From the NCBI RefSeq assembly GCF_016937515.1, contig NZ_JAFHKM010000002.1:3777001-3841000 (forward strand): 64,000 nt of DNA, read 5' to 3'. Shown piece after piece: positions 53,101 to 60,703 of the stretch. Numbering within the stretch: the first letter of the stretch is position 1; each line of letters opens with the position of its first letter. Both the position numbers and the translations under genes were made by a program. The DNA is from Cohnella algarum. Its GTDB lineage: Bacteria > Bacillota > Bacilli > Paenibacillales > Paenibacillaceae. The notes under the pieces are model-generated. The model was not told the DNA's origin and did no database searches. It saw nothing but the letters and a program-made list of their open reading frames with translations.

Positions 53101-54608
53101 CTTCATCCAAATTGGCCGCTTTTAGCGTAGGTTCGAACCAGCTTGCGGACGGTTCGGTCGCGTCGAATAAACTCGCCGCGCAAAGCGTTGGAACGGATCA
53201 GCTCGCGGCGGGCGCGGTAAGCGGAGAAAAGCTTTCGGCCCGGAGCGTCGGTCCTTCGCACGTGATGGTCCGGTCGATTTTGACGGAGCACTTGGCGGAC
53301 GGAACGGTCACCGAATCGAAACTTGCGGCGGGCGCGGTTGGAACGGAGCAGCTGGCCGCAGGTTCTGTCACGACGGATAAATTGGCCGATAACAGCGTAG
53401 GAACCGCGCAGCTTGCGAACGGGGCGGTCGGAACCGCGCAATTGGCGACGGGAGCGGTCGGCCGGAGACAGTTGGCGTTGGACGCGGTAGGTACGGAACA
53501 ATTGTTGGAAGGCAGCGTGACGTACAGCCGGCTGTCGCAGGAATTGCAAGTGGCCGTCGATAAGGCGGTTGCGCCGGTAGATCCGGCGAGCCTTCCGGAT
53601 GAAAGCATTCCGTCCGCGAAGCTGGCGACGGGATCGATCGGCACGGACCGGCTCGCGAACAGAGCCGTCACCTCCGACAAACTGGCCGGAGGCAGCGTAG
53701 GGACCGCACAGCTTGCGAACGGGGCGGTCGGGACCGCGCAATTGGCGACGGGAGCGGTCGGTGCCAAACAGATCGCCTCCGGCGCGGTCGGTACGGAGCA
53801 GCTGTCCGAAGGGAGCGTGACGTACAGCCGCTTGTCCCCGGATCTGCAAGGGGCCGTCGACAAGGCACTTGCGCCGATCGACGCGGCGGAAATTCCGGAC
53901 GAAAGCATTTCGGCGGCGAAGCTGGCGGCGGGATCGATCGGCACGGACCGGCTGTCGAACGGAGCCGTTACCGCCGAGAAGCTGGCCGAAGGAAGCGTAG
54001 GCGCGGCCCAACTCCAGGTAGGAGCTGTCCAGTCGGAAAAGCTCGGACTGCACAGCGTCACTTCGCTGCATATCGTGCCGGGCTCGATCGTCACCGGCCA
54101 TATAGCGGAAAAAGCCGTGCTTGGCGTCAATCTCGCCGACGGCAGCGTGACGGCCGAAAAGCTGTCCGGAGATATCGTCGAGATGCTGGACGAATTGCGA
54201 ACCTCCGCCCGCGACAGCCGCGTCTTCGAGCCGGCGGACGGCAGCGTAGACGGCTCGAAGCTGGCACACGGAAGCGTGACCGGAGAGAAGCTGGCCGACG
54301 GAAGCGTAGATGGGGCAAAGCTGGCTTTTCTCCCCGTAGCGGCATCGCTTCCAAACGTAACCCTTCTGTTCGGAAACGAGCCTTATCAATTTCCGGGACC
54401 GGTGGAAAGCATCAGCATTACGTTAAAGTTCAGTCAACCTTTCGCCGATGCCTCTTACGTCGTCGTCGCGCTTTCCGACCACCCGTCCTGCATTTGCATT
54501 GTCAAAAGCAAGCAGCCGGAAGAAGCCGTCCTGGAAATGATTCGGACTCGACTCGGTCCCGATCCGCAAGGCGCGATTCAATGGATCGCCGTAGGGGCCA
54601 AAGCGTAA
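50148..54608 (+). CDS. Giant decapeptide-repeat protein
   Basis: A 1,486-residue protein without signal peptide or membrane segment. Residues 1-190 are polar (basic start, then RPLYFVDNPNTSELHWLDD and an acidic stretch). Residues about 190-1395 form over 100 near-tandem ten-residue units, consensus (G/E)(S/A)(V/I)(T/G)xxK/H/Q-L-A-D, with hydrophobic positions 3 and 8. Two short breaks contain LQ.AVDKA. The last 90 residues form a beta-rich domain ending in IQWIAVGAKA, resembling what I recall as WIAG-tail proteins of Paenibacillus. The pattern suggests a long fibre or beta-solenoid. The sigma-K promoter points to the spore surface. Function unknown. Confidence 0.9.
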   Translation: MKKGKTKKAPKTRRPLYFVDNPNTSELHWLDDIKKQNAKPVSVHGASAVADPPREAQETATVETPAEAGSAPYDAFSGLTSDFASAQETFETADLFAAYGDADSDAPKISEQAEEIATVVSYAERNRYEAAEALADLLYNPDVPNPAAEESASEEEAEPAEREPRSKRHEKLAEKRMPVPEPIVYTDDLANESVTGDKLAPFSVGSRHLQAEAVTTEALADFSVTAIKLADGSVTSSKYAPESITGEHLTKNAISGQKIRDRSITSEKLKDGSVTSEKLADRTISADKIAEGSIQPKHLSQSIITTELLKDQAVTAEKIRSGAIRRENLSNEIIDTSKLADGSVTVSKLRDESVGPDKVAREAIETRHLKPGLILADHVAPGVISGKHIALQAITSGHLNKGAVGADELADQSVIGSKLARGAIQTEHLQNAAVRGAQLASEAVENQHIAEGAVTAPKLAEQSVTTVKLVDHAVTSMKIADQSVTSGKIASESVLSRHLGKGAVEAEHLADYSIERRHLTDGAVDGRHLAYESVRREHLQEQSIGSTQLASEAVIRRHIAGGAIGEEQLASGAVQSGHIADGAIGQQHLAPAAVRSEHLTEGSITASKLAAGQLKTFHFAEESVTGEAIADRTLEGRHLRERSIESGHLADQSVGTAALKPESVTSDIIAPGAVGERQLGIRSVFSHHLSDHLITSLKLSPESVSTDKLADMSVTTAKLAEKSVGGRQLQASSVDNSHLTERSVGPNQLQMGAVGTEHLKPNTVKAAHLTANSVGEAALAENAVTEKKLADGSVTLSKMAPGSVGGEQLLSDSVGGKHVRPDSIQGYHLHKGAVSVPHLAPDMLHFVKLAERRIDSERLEPGSVAQVHLRDLAVTEAKLAAASVSEDKIANEAVSADKLAAGSVVTSKIGNGAVTKEKLADGAVTEWKLADGVVTEGKLSVGAVSELKLADGSVTARKLSGQLLDYMSAIGKPISTDRLVDGSVTSSKLAAFSVGSNQLADGSVASNKLAAQSVGTDQLAAGAVSGEKLSARSVGPSHVMVRSILTEHLADGTVTESKLAAGAVGTEQLAAGSVTTDKLADNSVGTAQLANGAVGTAQLATGAVGRRQLALDAVGTEQLLEGSVTYSRLSQELQVAVDKAVAPVDPASLPDESIPSAKLATGSIGTDRLANRAVTSDKLAGGSVGTAQLANGAVGTAQLATGAVGAKQIASGAVGTEQLSEGSVTYSRLSPDLQGAVDKALAPIDAAEIPDESISAAKLAAGSIGTDRLSNGAVTAEKLAEGSVGAAQLQVGAVQSEKLGLHSVTSLHIVPGSIVTGHIAEKAVLGVNLADGSVTAEKLSGDIVEMLDELRTSARDSRVFEPADGSVDGSKLAHGSVTGEKLADGSVDGAKLAFLPVAASLPNVTLLFGNEPYQFPGPVESISITLKFSQPFADASYVVVALSDHPSCICIVKSKQPEEAVLEMIRTRLGPDPQGAIQWIAVGAKA

Positions 54609-54616
54609 AAAGCCTA

Positions 54617-54658
54617 AACGGTTCGACAGTGCGCTTTGCTGTCGAACCGTTTTTTTTC
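54617..54658 (+). terminator. Terminator after the repeat protein gene
   Basis: A perfect stem (AACGGTTCGACAG with its complement) around a 9-nt loop ends in eight Ts. Confidence 0.9.
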
Positions 54659-54745
54659 TAGTACGGATCGAAAGGCGATCATGATCGTCAATCTTATCGG
54701 GAATCCGGACTATGGAAGGAGATAAGCGAGCTGCTTATTCAACTC

Positions 54746-54792
54746 ATGAAATAAAATTACAAAAAAATATTTACATAATGAAATAATATTAT
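54746..54792. promoter_or_regulatory. Two direct-repeat boxes, candidate MurR operator
   Basis: ATGAAATAAAATTAC (54746-54760) and ATGAAATAATATTAT (54778-54792) are 32 bp apart, about three helical turns. The second overlaps the promoter spacer and -10 region of the regulator gene, where bound protein would block RNA polymerase. Confidence 0.5.
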
Positions 54793-54797
54793 ATAAT
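54770..54797 (+). promoter_or_regulatory. Promoter of the MurNAc operon
   Basis: TTTACA (54770-54775) and TATAAT (54792-54797) with a 16-nt spacer; 11 of 12 consensus positions match. It is the only strong promoter seen before mgtC. Confidence 0.65.
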
Positions 54798-54857
54798 GAG
54801 TGTGTAAGTAAATCTGTCATCGCGTAAGAATGCCGAACCGAAAGAAGGGGATGGGGA

Positions 54858-55706
54858 ATGCTTAAAGGCGGCCTGGTCAGTTTGAAAGCTGCGATTTCAA
54901 GCCTGAAGCCGACCGAGCGAAAGGCGGCCCAGTTCATTGCGGAACATCCGGAGGAGGTCGTCAATTCTTCCGTGCAAAGGGTGGCGATGCTGGCTGAAGT
55001 GAGCGAAGCGACGATTATCCGATTGTGCCGCTCGCTTAATTTCAAAGGTTTTCAGGAATTGAAGCTCCGCATAGCGGCTGATTTATCGGAAAATTCTGAT
55101 CAAACCGACTCGTATCACGAAATTCAGATCGACGGTCCCATTTCCGACCTGGTCACATCGATCTCGCACAACAATATGAGATCGATCCAGGATACGTTGA
55201 CCGTTTTGTCTGAAGAAGAACTGGAAAAGGCGATCGATGCAATGAGCGGGGCCAAAAAAATCGCCATATTCGGCGTGGGAGCTTCGGCGGTCATCGCCAT
55301 GGACTTGAAGCAGAAGCTGACCCGGATCAATTATTGGTGCGAAACCGGCCTTGGCCTCGATGAACAGACAACGCTCGCGGCCAATATGGACGAGCGGGAC
55401 GTCGCCTTCGGAATCTCCTATTCCGGGCAAACGTTGGATGTCATCGATTCCCTCTCGCTCGCGAAGGAAAACGGAGCGAAGACGATTTCGTTGACGCGGT
55501 TCGGAAGCAATCCGGTCGCTGGCGTTGCCGAAATCAATTTGTTTACGAGCTCGTTGGAAAACAGCATACGCAGCGGAGCGATGGCGTCCCGGATCGCCCA
55601 ACTCAACGTGATCGATATCTTGTATGTCGGCATTGCCAGAAAAGATCACGAGCGCCACGTCCGCGCCCTCGAAAAAACCCGCAAAGCGGTCCGAAACAAA
55701 AAATGA
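54858..55706 (+). CDS. murR: RpiR/MurR-type regulator
   Basis: A 282-residue regulator with an N-terminal HTH_6 domain (about 1-75; VQRVAMLAEVSEATIIRLCRSL) and a C-terminal SIS sugar-phosphate isomerase-like domain (about 105-255; IAIFGVGASAVIAMD and ISYSGQTLDVIDSL). Members next to murQ bind MurNAc 6-phosphate and repress the pathway, and this gene heads an operon ending in murQ, so MurR is the natural assignment. It has two direct-repeat boxes in its promoter. The symbol rests on context as well as family. Confidence 0.85.
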   Translation: MLKGGLVSLKAAISSLKPTERKAAQFIAEHPEEVVNSSVQRVAMLAEVSEATIIRLCRSLNFKGFQELKLRIAADLSENSDQTDSYHEIQIDGPISDLVTSISHNNMRSIQDTLTVLSEEELEKAIDAMSGAKKIAIFGVGASAVIAMDLKQKLTRINYWCETGLGLDEQTTLAANMDERDVAFGISYSGQTLDVIDSLSLAKENGAKTISLTRFGSNPVAGVAEINLFTSSLENSIRSGAMASRIAQLNVIDILYVGIARKDHERHVRALEKTRKAVRNKK

Positions 55707-55768
55707 CTTGCTTCTTTCGGCTTCAACCTATTGGTTTTCTATACAAATCATCTTGGGAGGACATTCGA

Positions 55769-57079
55769 ATGAAGAAATGGATGTTTGGGGCAAGTTTGCT
55801 GCTGCTGTCGAGCGTATTGATATCCGCCTGCGGGGGAAGCGGAGGCGGCAATTCCTCTCCGCCCAGCCAAGGCGCCTCAGGCGGTCCCGCCTCAGTCGAA
55901 GAGGCCGGCGATCCGGTAACGCTGACGATGTACAGCTGGCGGCCGGAAGACGCGGAAGGCTACAGGGTTCTGATCGAGGAGTTCAACAAGACCAACCCCA
56001 ATATCAACATCGAATTCAAGCCGTTCAAGTCGACGGAATACAACACGATCCTCAACAATACCCTCCATTCGGGAACGGGAGTCGACATCCTGCAACTTCG
56101 TCCTTATGACGCGGCCATTGCCCTTGCGGACGCGGGCTTTTTGACGCCGCTGGACGGCCTTGCCGGGCTGGACCAGATTCCGGATGTCTACCAGGAAGCG
56201 GCGAAGGGAAGCGACGGCAACGTGTACGGCGTTCCGTTCATGCTGAATAACGCGGTCATTTTTTATAACAAGGAAATGTTCGATGAGCTCGGTCTGGAAG
56301 TGCCGGAAACGTACGAAGAGTTTTTGGCCGTATGCGAGCAATTGCTGAACAACGGCATCACCCCGATTGCCCAGTCGGGCAAGGCCGGGTATTTGCTGTC
56401 CATGACGCATGCGGTCATCGGCGAAAGCGCGTACGGCGGAAACGAATTCGCGCAAGCCGTCGTCGCAGGGGAAACCGACTTCAACGATCCGCGGTTCGTC
56501 GAATCGATTGCCCGGATGAAGCAATTGGAAGCGTTCTTCCCGAAAGACTTTATCGCCATTGAAGACAAGGACGCCCAGGCGATGTTTTATAACCGCGATG
56601 CGGCTATGTACATTAATGGAAGCCACCGCCTGGAAACGTTCAGCGAGAACGATCTCGACTTTACGGTAGACTTCTTCACCGGTTTTGCGGAGAACAAGGG
56701 AGAATCGGCCGACATCGTAACCTGGGTCGACGGCTCGTACGCGGTAGCAAAAAGCTCGGAACATCAGGAACAGGCGCTAAAATTCCTTGAATTCGTCGCG
56801 TCCGAATCGTTCGGCCAAACGTTCAGCGAAAAGCTGACCCGGGTAAGTCCGATTTCCGGCGTTGAGCCCGCCAATCCTCTGCTGCAAAGAATGGCTCAAG
56901 CGAACAGCGAGCGTTCGACGCCATATTTGATTCTGACCAACTTTAATCAGGGCGCTCCGACCTCAAAATCCATCTTCGAGGATTCGCTTCAAGGGATGTA
57001 TTTGAACAAGCTGACCCCGGAAGAAGTCGCAAGCACGTTCCAGGCTTCGGTGAACAAGTGGTTTAAACCGAAGCCGTAA
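55769..57079 (+). CDS. ABC transporter sugar-binding lipoprotein (MurNAc operon)
   Basis: A 436-residue family 1 solute-binding protein. A lipoprotein signal ends at LISAC (Cys about residue 21), then a Gly/Ser tether and the binding fold (LTMYSWRPEDAEGYR, FKSTEYNTILNNTLHSGTGVD, AVIFYNKEMFDELGLEVPETYEEF). I start at ATG 55769 behind GGGAGGA. Its place between murR and an amidase/murQ set suggests that it binds MurNAc, GlcNAc-MurNAc or a MurNAc-peptide. Its two permeases follow after the amidase gene. Confidence 0.9.
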   Translation: MKKWMFGASLLLLSSVLISACGGSGGGNSSPPSQGASGGPASVEEAGDPVTLTMYSWRPEDAEGYRVLIEEFNKTNPNINIEFKPFKSTEYNTILNNTLHSGTGVDILQLRPYDAAIALADAGFLTPLDGLAGLDQIPDVYQEAAKGSDGNVYGVPFMLNNAVIFYNKEMFDELGLEVPETYEEFLAVCEQLLNNGITPIAQSGKAGYLLSMTHAVIGESAYGGNEFAQAVVAGETDFNDPRFVESIARMKQLEAFFPKDFIAIEDKDAQAMFYNRDAAMYINGSHRLETFSENDLDFTVDFFTGFAENKGESADIVTWVDGSYAVAKSSEHQEQALKFLEFVASESFGQTFSEKLTRVSPISGVEPANPLLQRMAQANSERSTPYLILTNFNQGAPTSKSIFEDSLQGMYLNKLTPEEVASTFQASVNKWFKPKP

Positions 57080-57110
57080 ACGTAAAACGCGCAAACGGGG
57101 AGCTGTTGGC

Positions 57111-58136
57111 ATGTACTCGTTCGATGCTCTGATTGCAGGCTGGGTACGGGAAAAGGTCATTCCCGGAGCGGTGCTGGACGTTCGAATCGGCGATCGCTTC
57201 CGGTTTGCACAAGCCTACGGAGCCTACTCGGACAACGAGAGGGCGCGGGAGGTTCGACTCGATACGCCGTTCGATCTGGCATCGCTGACGAAAGTCGTCG
57301 CAACGCTTCCGACCGCGTTGGCCCTGGTCAAAGACGGGCGCATGGCTTTGGACGATCCCGTTAGTCTTTACGTTGATGAATTCCGGCACCGCCAGGTGAC
57401 GATTCGTCACTTGTTGCAGCACGCTTCGGGATTGCCGCCGGATCTTGCGGGCGTTTCCAGAGGAAGCGACGGAGCCGAAGTGTTGAGGACGATATGGGAG
57501 ACCGGCCTGGATTCCGCGCCGGGAAGCAAGGTCGCATACAGCGATCTGGGCATGATCGTTCTGGGCGAGCTGATTCGGCGCGTTGCCGGAGAGTCGCTTG
57601 ACCAAACGGCAAAAAAACGCGTATTCGACCCGCTTGGCATGAAATCGACCGGCTTTGGTCCTACGCTCTCCGGGCTGCCGCTGCGGGCGGCAGCTACCGA
57701 AAGCGTAAACGGAACATATATTGTGGGCGAAGTGCACGATGAAAAAAGCGCTGCCCTCGGAGGCGTTTCCGGCAGCGCCGGCTTGTTCGGCACCGCCGCG
57801 GATCTTGCGCGGTACGCCGGATACTGGCTTTATCCCGATCGGTCCGGACCGCTTTCTCCCGAGCTGGTTTCCGAATGTTTGCTTCACCCGATCCAGGGCA
57901 GGGGACTCGGATGGGAAGTGGTCCACGACCGAAACCATATGCCGCTCGGCTGCGGATCGACCTGGACCGATGGCAGCTTCGGGCACACGGGCTTTACGGG
58001 AACGAGCCTCTGGATCGATCCGCAAGCCGAGTTGATCGTCGTTTGGCTGACCAATGCCGTTCATTTCGGACGTCATACGCCGATACGGGCTCTTCGCCGC
58101 AGGCTGCACGACCGGATCCGAACGGATCTGGTCTGA
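57111..58136 (+). CDS. Beta-lactamase-fold serine hydrolase, AmiE-like
   Basis: A 341-residue serine hydrolase of the class C beta-lactamase/penicillin-binding fold. The active-site SLTK lies near residue 58, the YSD counterpart of Y-x-N near 144, and HTGFTG near 288. In the B. subtilis MurNAc operon the beta-lactamase-fold AmiE removes peptides from MurNAc, and this gene sits at the equivalent place. Unlike AmiE it shows no signal peptide, which would put the reaction in the cytoplasm after uptake. A D,D-peptidase or esterase cannot be excluded. Start ATG 57111. Confidence 0.85.
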   Translation: MYSFDALIAGWVREKVIPGAVLDVRIGDRFRFAQAYGAYSDNERAREVRLDTPFDLASLTKVVATLPTALALVKDGRMALDDPVSLYVDEFRHRQVTIRHLLQHASGLPPDLAGVSRGSDGAEVLRTIWETGLDSAPGSKVAYSDLGMIVLGELIRRVAGESLDQTAKKRVFDPLGMKSTGFGPTLSGLPLRAAATESVNGTYIVGEVHDEKSAALGGVSGSAGLFGTAADLARYAGYWLYPDRSGPLSPELVSECLLHPIQGRGLGWEVVHDRNHMPLGCGSTWTDGSFGHTGFTGTSLWIDPQAELIVVWLTNAVHFGRHTPIRALRRRLHDRIRTDLV

Positions 58137-58164
58137 ACGATTAGGACTCTAGGAGGCGGAACCG

Positions 58165-59073
58165 GTGAAAGGCCATTTTTCAAAGCATTCGATCCATCTG
58201 TTTTTGCTTCCGGCGCTTGCTTTTTATGTCGGATTCATGATCTATCCGATCCTCTCGGCGCTGCTCAACAGTTTTTTTTCCTGGAACGGGCTGCTTCGCG
58301 GGGACTTTATCGGGTTGCGCAATTTTATTCGGCTGTTTACCGAAACGCCTTATAAGGAAACATTCAACACCGCCCTTAGGCATAATGTCGTATTCTTCCT
58401 CGTGCTGGTACCGGCCAAGCTGATGGTGGCGTATGCGCTGGCCCTCGTCATTAACAGCAAGCTGAAAGGCAAGGAATTTTTCAAGACGGTATTTTTCCTT
58501 CCTAAGCTGCTGTCCGTCATCGTCGTAGGGTATTTATTCAGCCTAATCTTGAATCCGACCTACGGTGCCTTGAACACGGCGCTGAAGGCCGTCGGTCTGG
58601 CCGATTGGGCAAGACCGTGGCTGGGCGATCCGGATACGGCGCTGTTATCGATCATTCTGATCGACAGCTGGTACGAGTTCGGTTTTGCCGTTCTCATTTT
58701 TCTCGTCGGACTGCAATCGATTTCCAGCGAAATTTACGACGCGGCCAAGATCGACCGGGCCGAAGGTCTGACTTTATTGTTCCGGGTAACGGTTCCGCTT
58801 TCGATGCCGTCCATTATGATCATGACGATTCTGACGTTTATTTCCGCGTTCGAATCGTTCGAATTGATCTATGCGATGCAGGGCACGTCCGGCGGTCCGT
58901 ATTACTCGACCGACGTGCTGGCGCTCTTTTTTTACCGGCTGATGTTCGGCACCGCGGGCGGAGGAGACTCCATCGGACTCGGGTCCGCGCTTGCCGTCGT
59001 GCTGTTGCTTCTCATTTCCGGGGCCACCGCGATTTCGATGTTCCTGTTCAAGCGCAAAGAGGTGGACTACTGA
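58165..59073 (+). CDS. ABC transporter permease (MalF type, MurNAc operon)
   Basis: A 302-residue permease with six predicted spans. The ATPase-contacting loop reads EIYDAAKIDRAEGLTLLFRVTVP (about residues 190-212). It starts at GTG 58165 behind AGGAGG and overlaps the second permease gene by one base. No ATPase gene is present in the operon. Confidence 0.92.
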   Translation: MKGHFSKHSIHLFLLPALAFYVGFMIYPILSALLNSFFSWNGLLRGDFIGLRNFIRLFTETPYKETFNTALRHNVVFFLVLVPAKLMVAYALALVINSKLKGKEFFKTVFFLPKLLSVIVVGYLFSLILNPTYGALNTALKAVGLADWARPWLGDPDTALLSIILIDSWYEFGFAVLIFLVGLQSISSEIYDAAKIDRAEGLTLLFRVTVPLSMPSIMIMTILTFISAFESFELIYAMQGTSGGPYYSTDVLALFFYRLMFGTAGGGDSIGLGSALAVVLLLLISGATAISMFLFKRKEVDY

Positions 59074-59885
59074 TGAAGCAATTTTTCAAATATGTCTTTG
59101 TGAGCATGTTCGCGTTCCTGTCGCTGTATCCGATTTTTCTGATGTTCATGTCGTCTTTCAAGACGAAAAAAGAAATTACGTCCTCGCCGCTCGCGTTGCC
59201 CAGCCGATTTTCGCTGGACAACTTCATCGAGGTGTGGCAGAAGGTCAATTATGCGGAATATCTCGTAAACAGCGTGTTCGTAAGCGCCATTTCGGTCATC
59301 GTCATCTTGCTCATCTCCTCGATGGCGGCCTTCTATTTGGCGAGGTTCAAATTTCGCTGGAACGGCGCGATTCTGTTCTTTTTCATGCTAGGCCTGATGC
59401 TGCCGATGAAGCTTGCGATTTCGCCGCTTTACATGCAGCTTCTCAAGCTGAACTTGCTGGATACGCTGACGGGACTTATCGTTGTGTTCGTCGCGGGCCA
59501 TATTTCCTTCGCGGTGTTTTTGTTCTACGGCTTTTTCGGGACGCTGCCGAAGGATCTGGATCAGAGCGCGCGGATCGACGGCTGCAGCAATTTCCAGGTG
59601 TACTATAAAATCGTGCTGCCGCTTATGCGCCCGGCCATGGCGACGGTGGCGATTACGGATTTGATCAAAGTGTGGAACGATTTTTTCTACCCGCTTATTT
59701 TTATCAAATCGACGCATAAGGGAACGATTCCTCTCGGCATGCTGAGCCTGTTCGGCGAATACGATACGCAGTGGAACTTGCTGTTCAGCGGCTTGACGCT
59801 GTCGTCCTTGCCAATGATTATCGCCTTTCTGTTCGCGTCGCGGCAATTTATCGAAGGCTTGACAGCCGGGGCGGTGAAATCATGA
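59073..59885 (+). CDS. ABC transporter permease (MalG type, MurNAc operon)
   Basis: A 270-residue partner permease with six predicted spans; loop DLDQSARIDGCSNFQVYYKIVLP near residues 165-187, followed by the NDFFYPL segment. I start at ATG 59073 (TGATG junction with the first permease); a longer frame reading back to 58605 overlaps the upstream gene and is rejected. It ends in an ATGA overlap with the HAD gene. Confidence 0.92.
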   Translation: MKQFFKYVFVSMFAFLSLYPIFLMFMSSFKTKKEITSSPLALPSRFSLDNFIEVWQKVNYAEYLVNSVFVSAISVIVILLISSMAAFYLARFKFRWNGAILFFFMLGLMLPMKLAISPLYMQLLKLNLLDTLTGLIVVFVAGHISFAVFLFYGFFGTLPKDLDQSARIDGCSNFQVYYKIVLPLMRPAMATVAITDLIKVWNDFFYPLIFIKSTHKGTIPLGMLSLFGEYDTQWNLLFSGLTLSSLPMIIAFLFASRQFIEGLTAGAVKS

Positions 59886-60703
59886 AGCGCTGGATTACGT
59901 TCGATCTGGACGGCACGCTGATGCAAAATCCGTTCAGCGGTTCGATATTTCCCGAACTCGAAGAGCTCGTGTCCGCCGATTTGAACGAGCCTTGCGGATT
60001 GAAGCGCAAATTGCTGGAAGAGCACGAGCGGCTGTTGGCGAGCGGGCAAATCGTGTCGGCATACGACTGGGACGAAATCGTCGGACGTTTGCTGCGGGAA
60101 TTGGGCGTTCGCCGAAAGGTCGATATTTTGGAAATGGTTCGCCGGCACTCCGTGCCTCCCAACATTTTTTTGCTGGACGAGACGATCCTTCCCTCTCTAA
60201 AACGGTTGAAACGAAGCGGTTTTTCGCTCGCCGCGGTCACCAACGGGTTTTACAAATATCAATATCCGGTGATGAAAGCGCTTGGGTTAACGGATCAGCT
60301 CGATGAAATCGTCACCCCCGACCGCGTCGGCTGCGCGAAGCCGGACGCTCGGATGGCAGACGGATTGCGGCTTGAAGGAGCAGTTGCCGTCCATGTCGGG
60401 GACCGTCTGGATCACGACATGGTGTTCGCGCATGCCATTGGCGTTCCGGCCGTGCTCATTCACCGCCGGCTGCCGGACGCGCTTCTGCCGCTTTCGCCGG
60501 GAGAACGGGCGGAAAGCGAAAACCTTCTTCCCGTGCTGCGACGTCTGGCTTCGCAAGAGAACCTTCTGCCGGAGGACGCGGCATCGTTGCCGGATCGCTT
60601 TATGCCGTCTTACGTCATCCGGGACTTGCGGGAGTTGTTCGCCTGTCTGGAAGCGGAGAAGAACCGCGAAAGAGGCGGAGAACGGGGAGGAAGCGGGACA
60701 TGA
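59882..60703 (+). CDS. HAD-superfamily hydrolase
   Basis: A 273-residue haloacid dehalogenase-type phosphatase. Motif I is TFDLDGTL (Asp about residue 8), motif II AVTNGFY, motif III Lys in CAKPD, and motif IV HVGDRLDHDMV. An alpha-helical cap lies between motifs I and II. It is tightly embedded in the MurNAc operon with overlaps on both sides, so a sugar phosphate is a likely substrate; Pseudomonas uses a HAD phosphatase (MupP) on MurNAc 6-phosphate, but there is no evidence that this is the same enzyme. The C-terminal 70 residues are extra and charged. Confidence 0.88.
   Translation: MKRWITFDLDGTLMQNPFSGSIFPELEELVSADLNEPCGLKRKLLEEHERLLASGQIVSAYDWDEIVGRLLRELGVRRKVDILEMVRRHSVPPNIFLLDETILPSLKRLKRSGFSLAAVTNGFYKYQYPVMKALGLTDQLDEIVTPDRVGCAKPDARMADGLRLEGAVAVHVGDRLDHDMVFAHAIGVPAVLIHRRLPDALLPLSPGERAESENLLPVLRRLASQENLLPEDAASLPDRFMPSYVIRDLRELFACLEAEKNRERGGERGGSGT

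Noticed and set aside
50700..54350. CRISPR-like regular repeats
   Set aside because: The 30-bp period is a coding decapeptide repeat with degenerate DNA, no constant repeat and unique spacer pattern, and an intact reading frame.
50148..54608. Collagen-like exosporium protein (BclA type)
   Set aside because: There are no Gly-X-Y triplets; the period is ten residues with hydrophobic positions 3 and 8.
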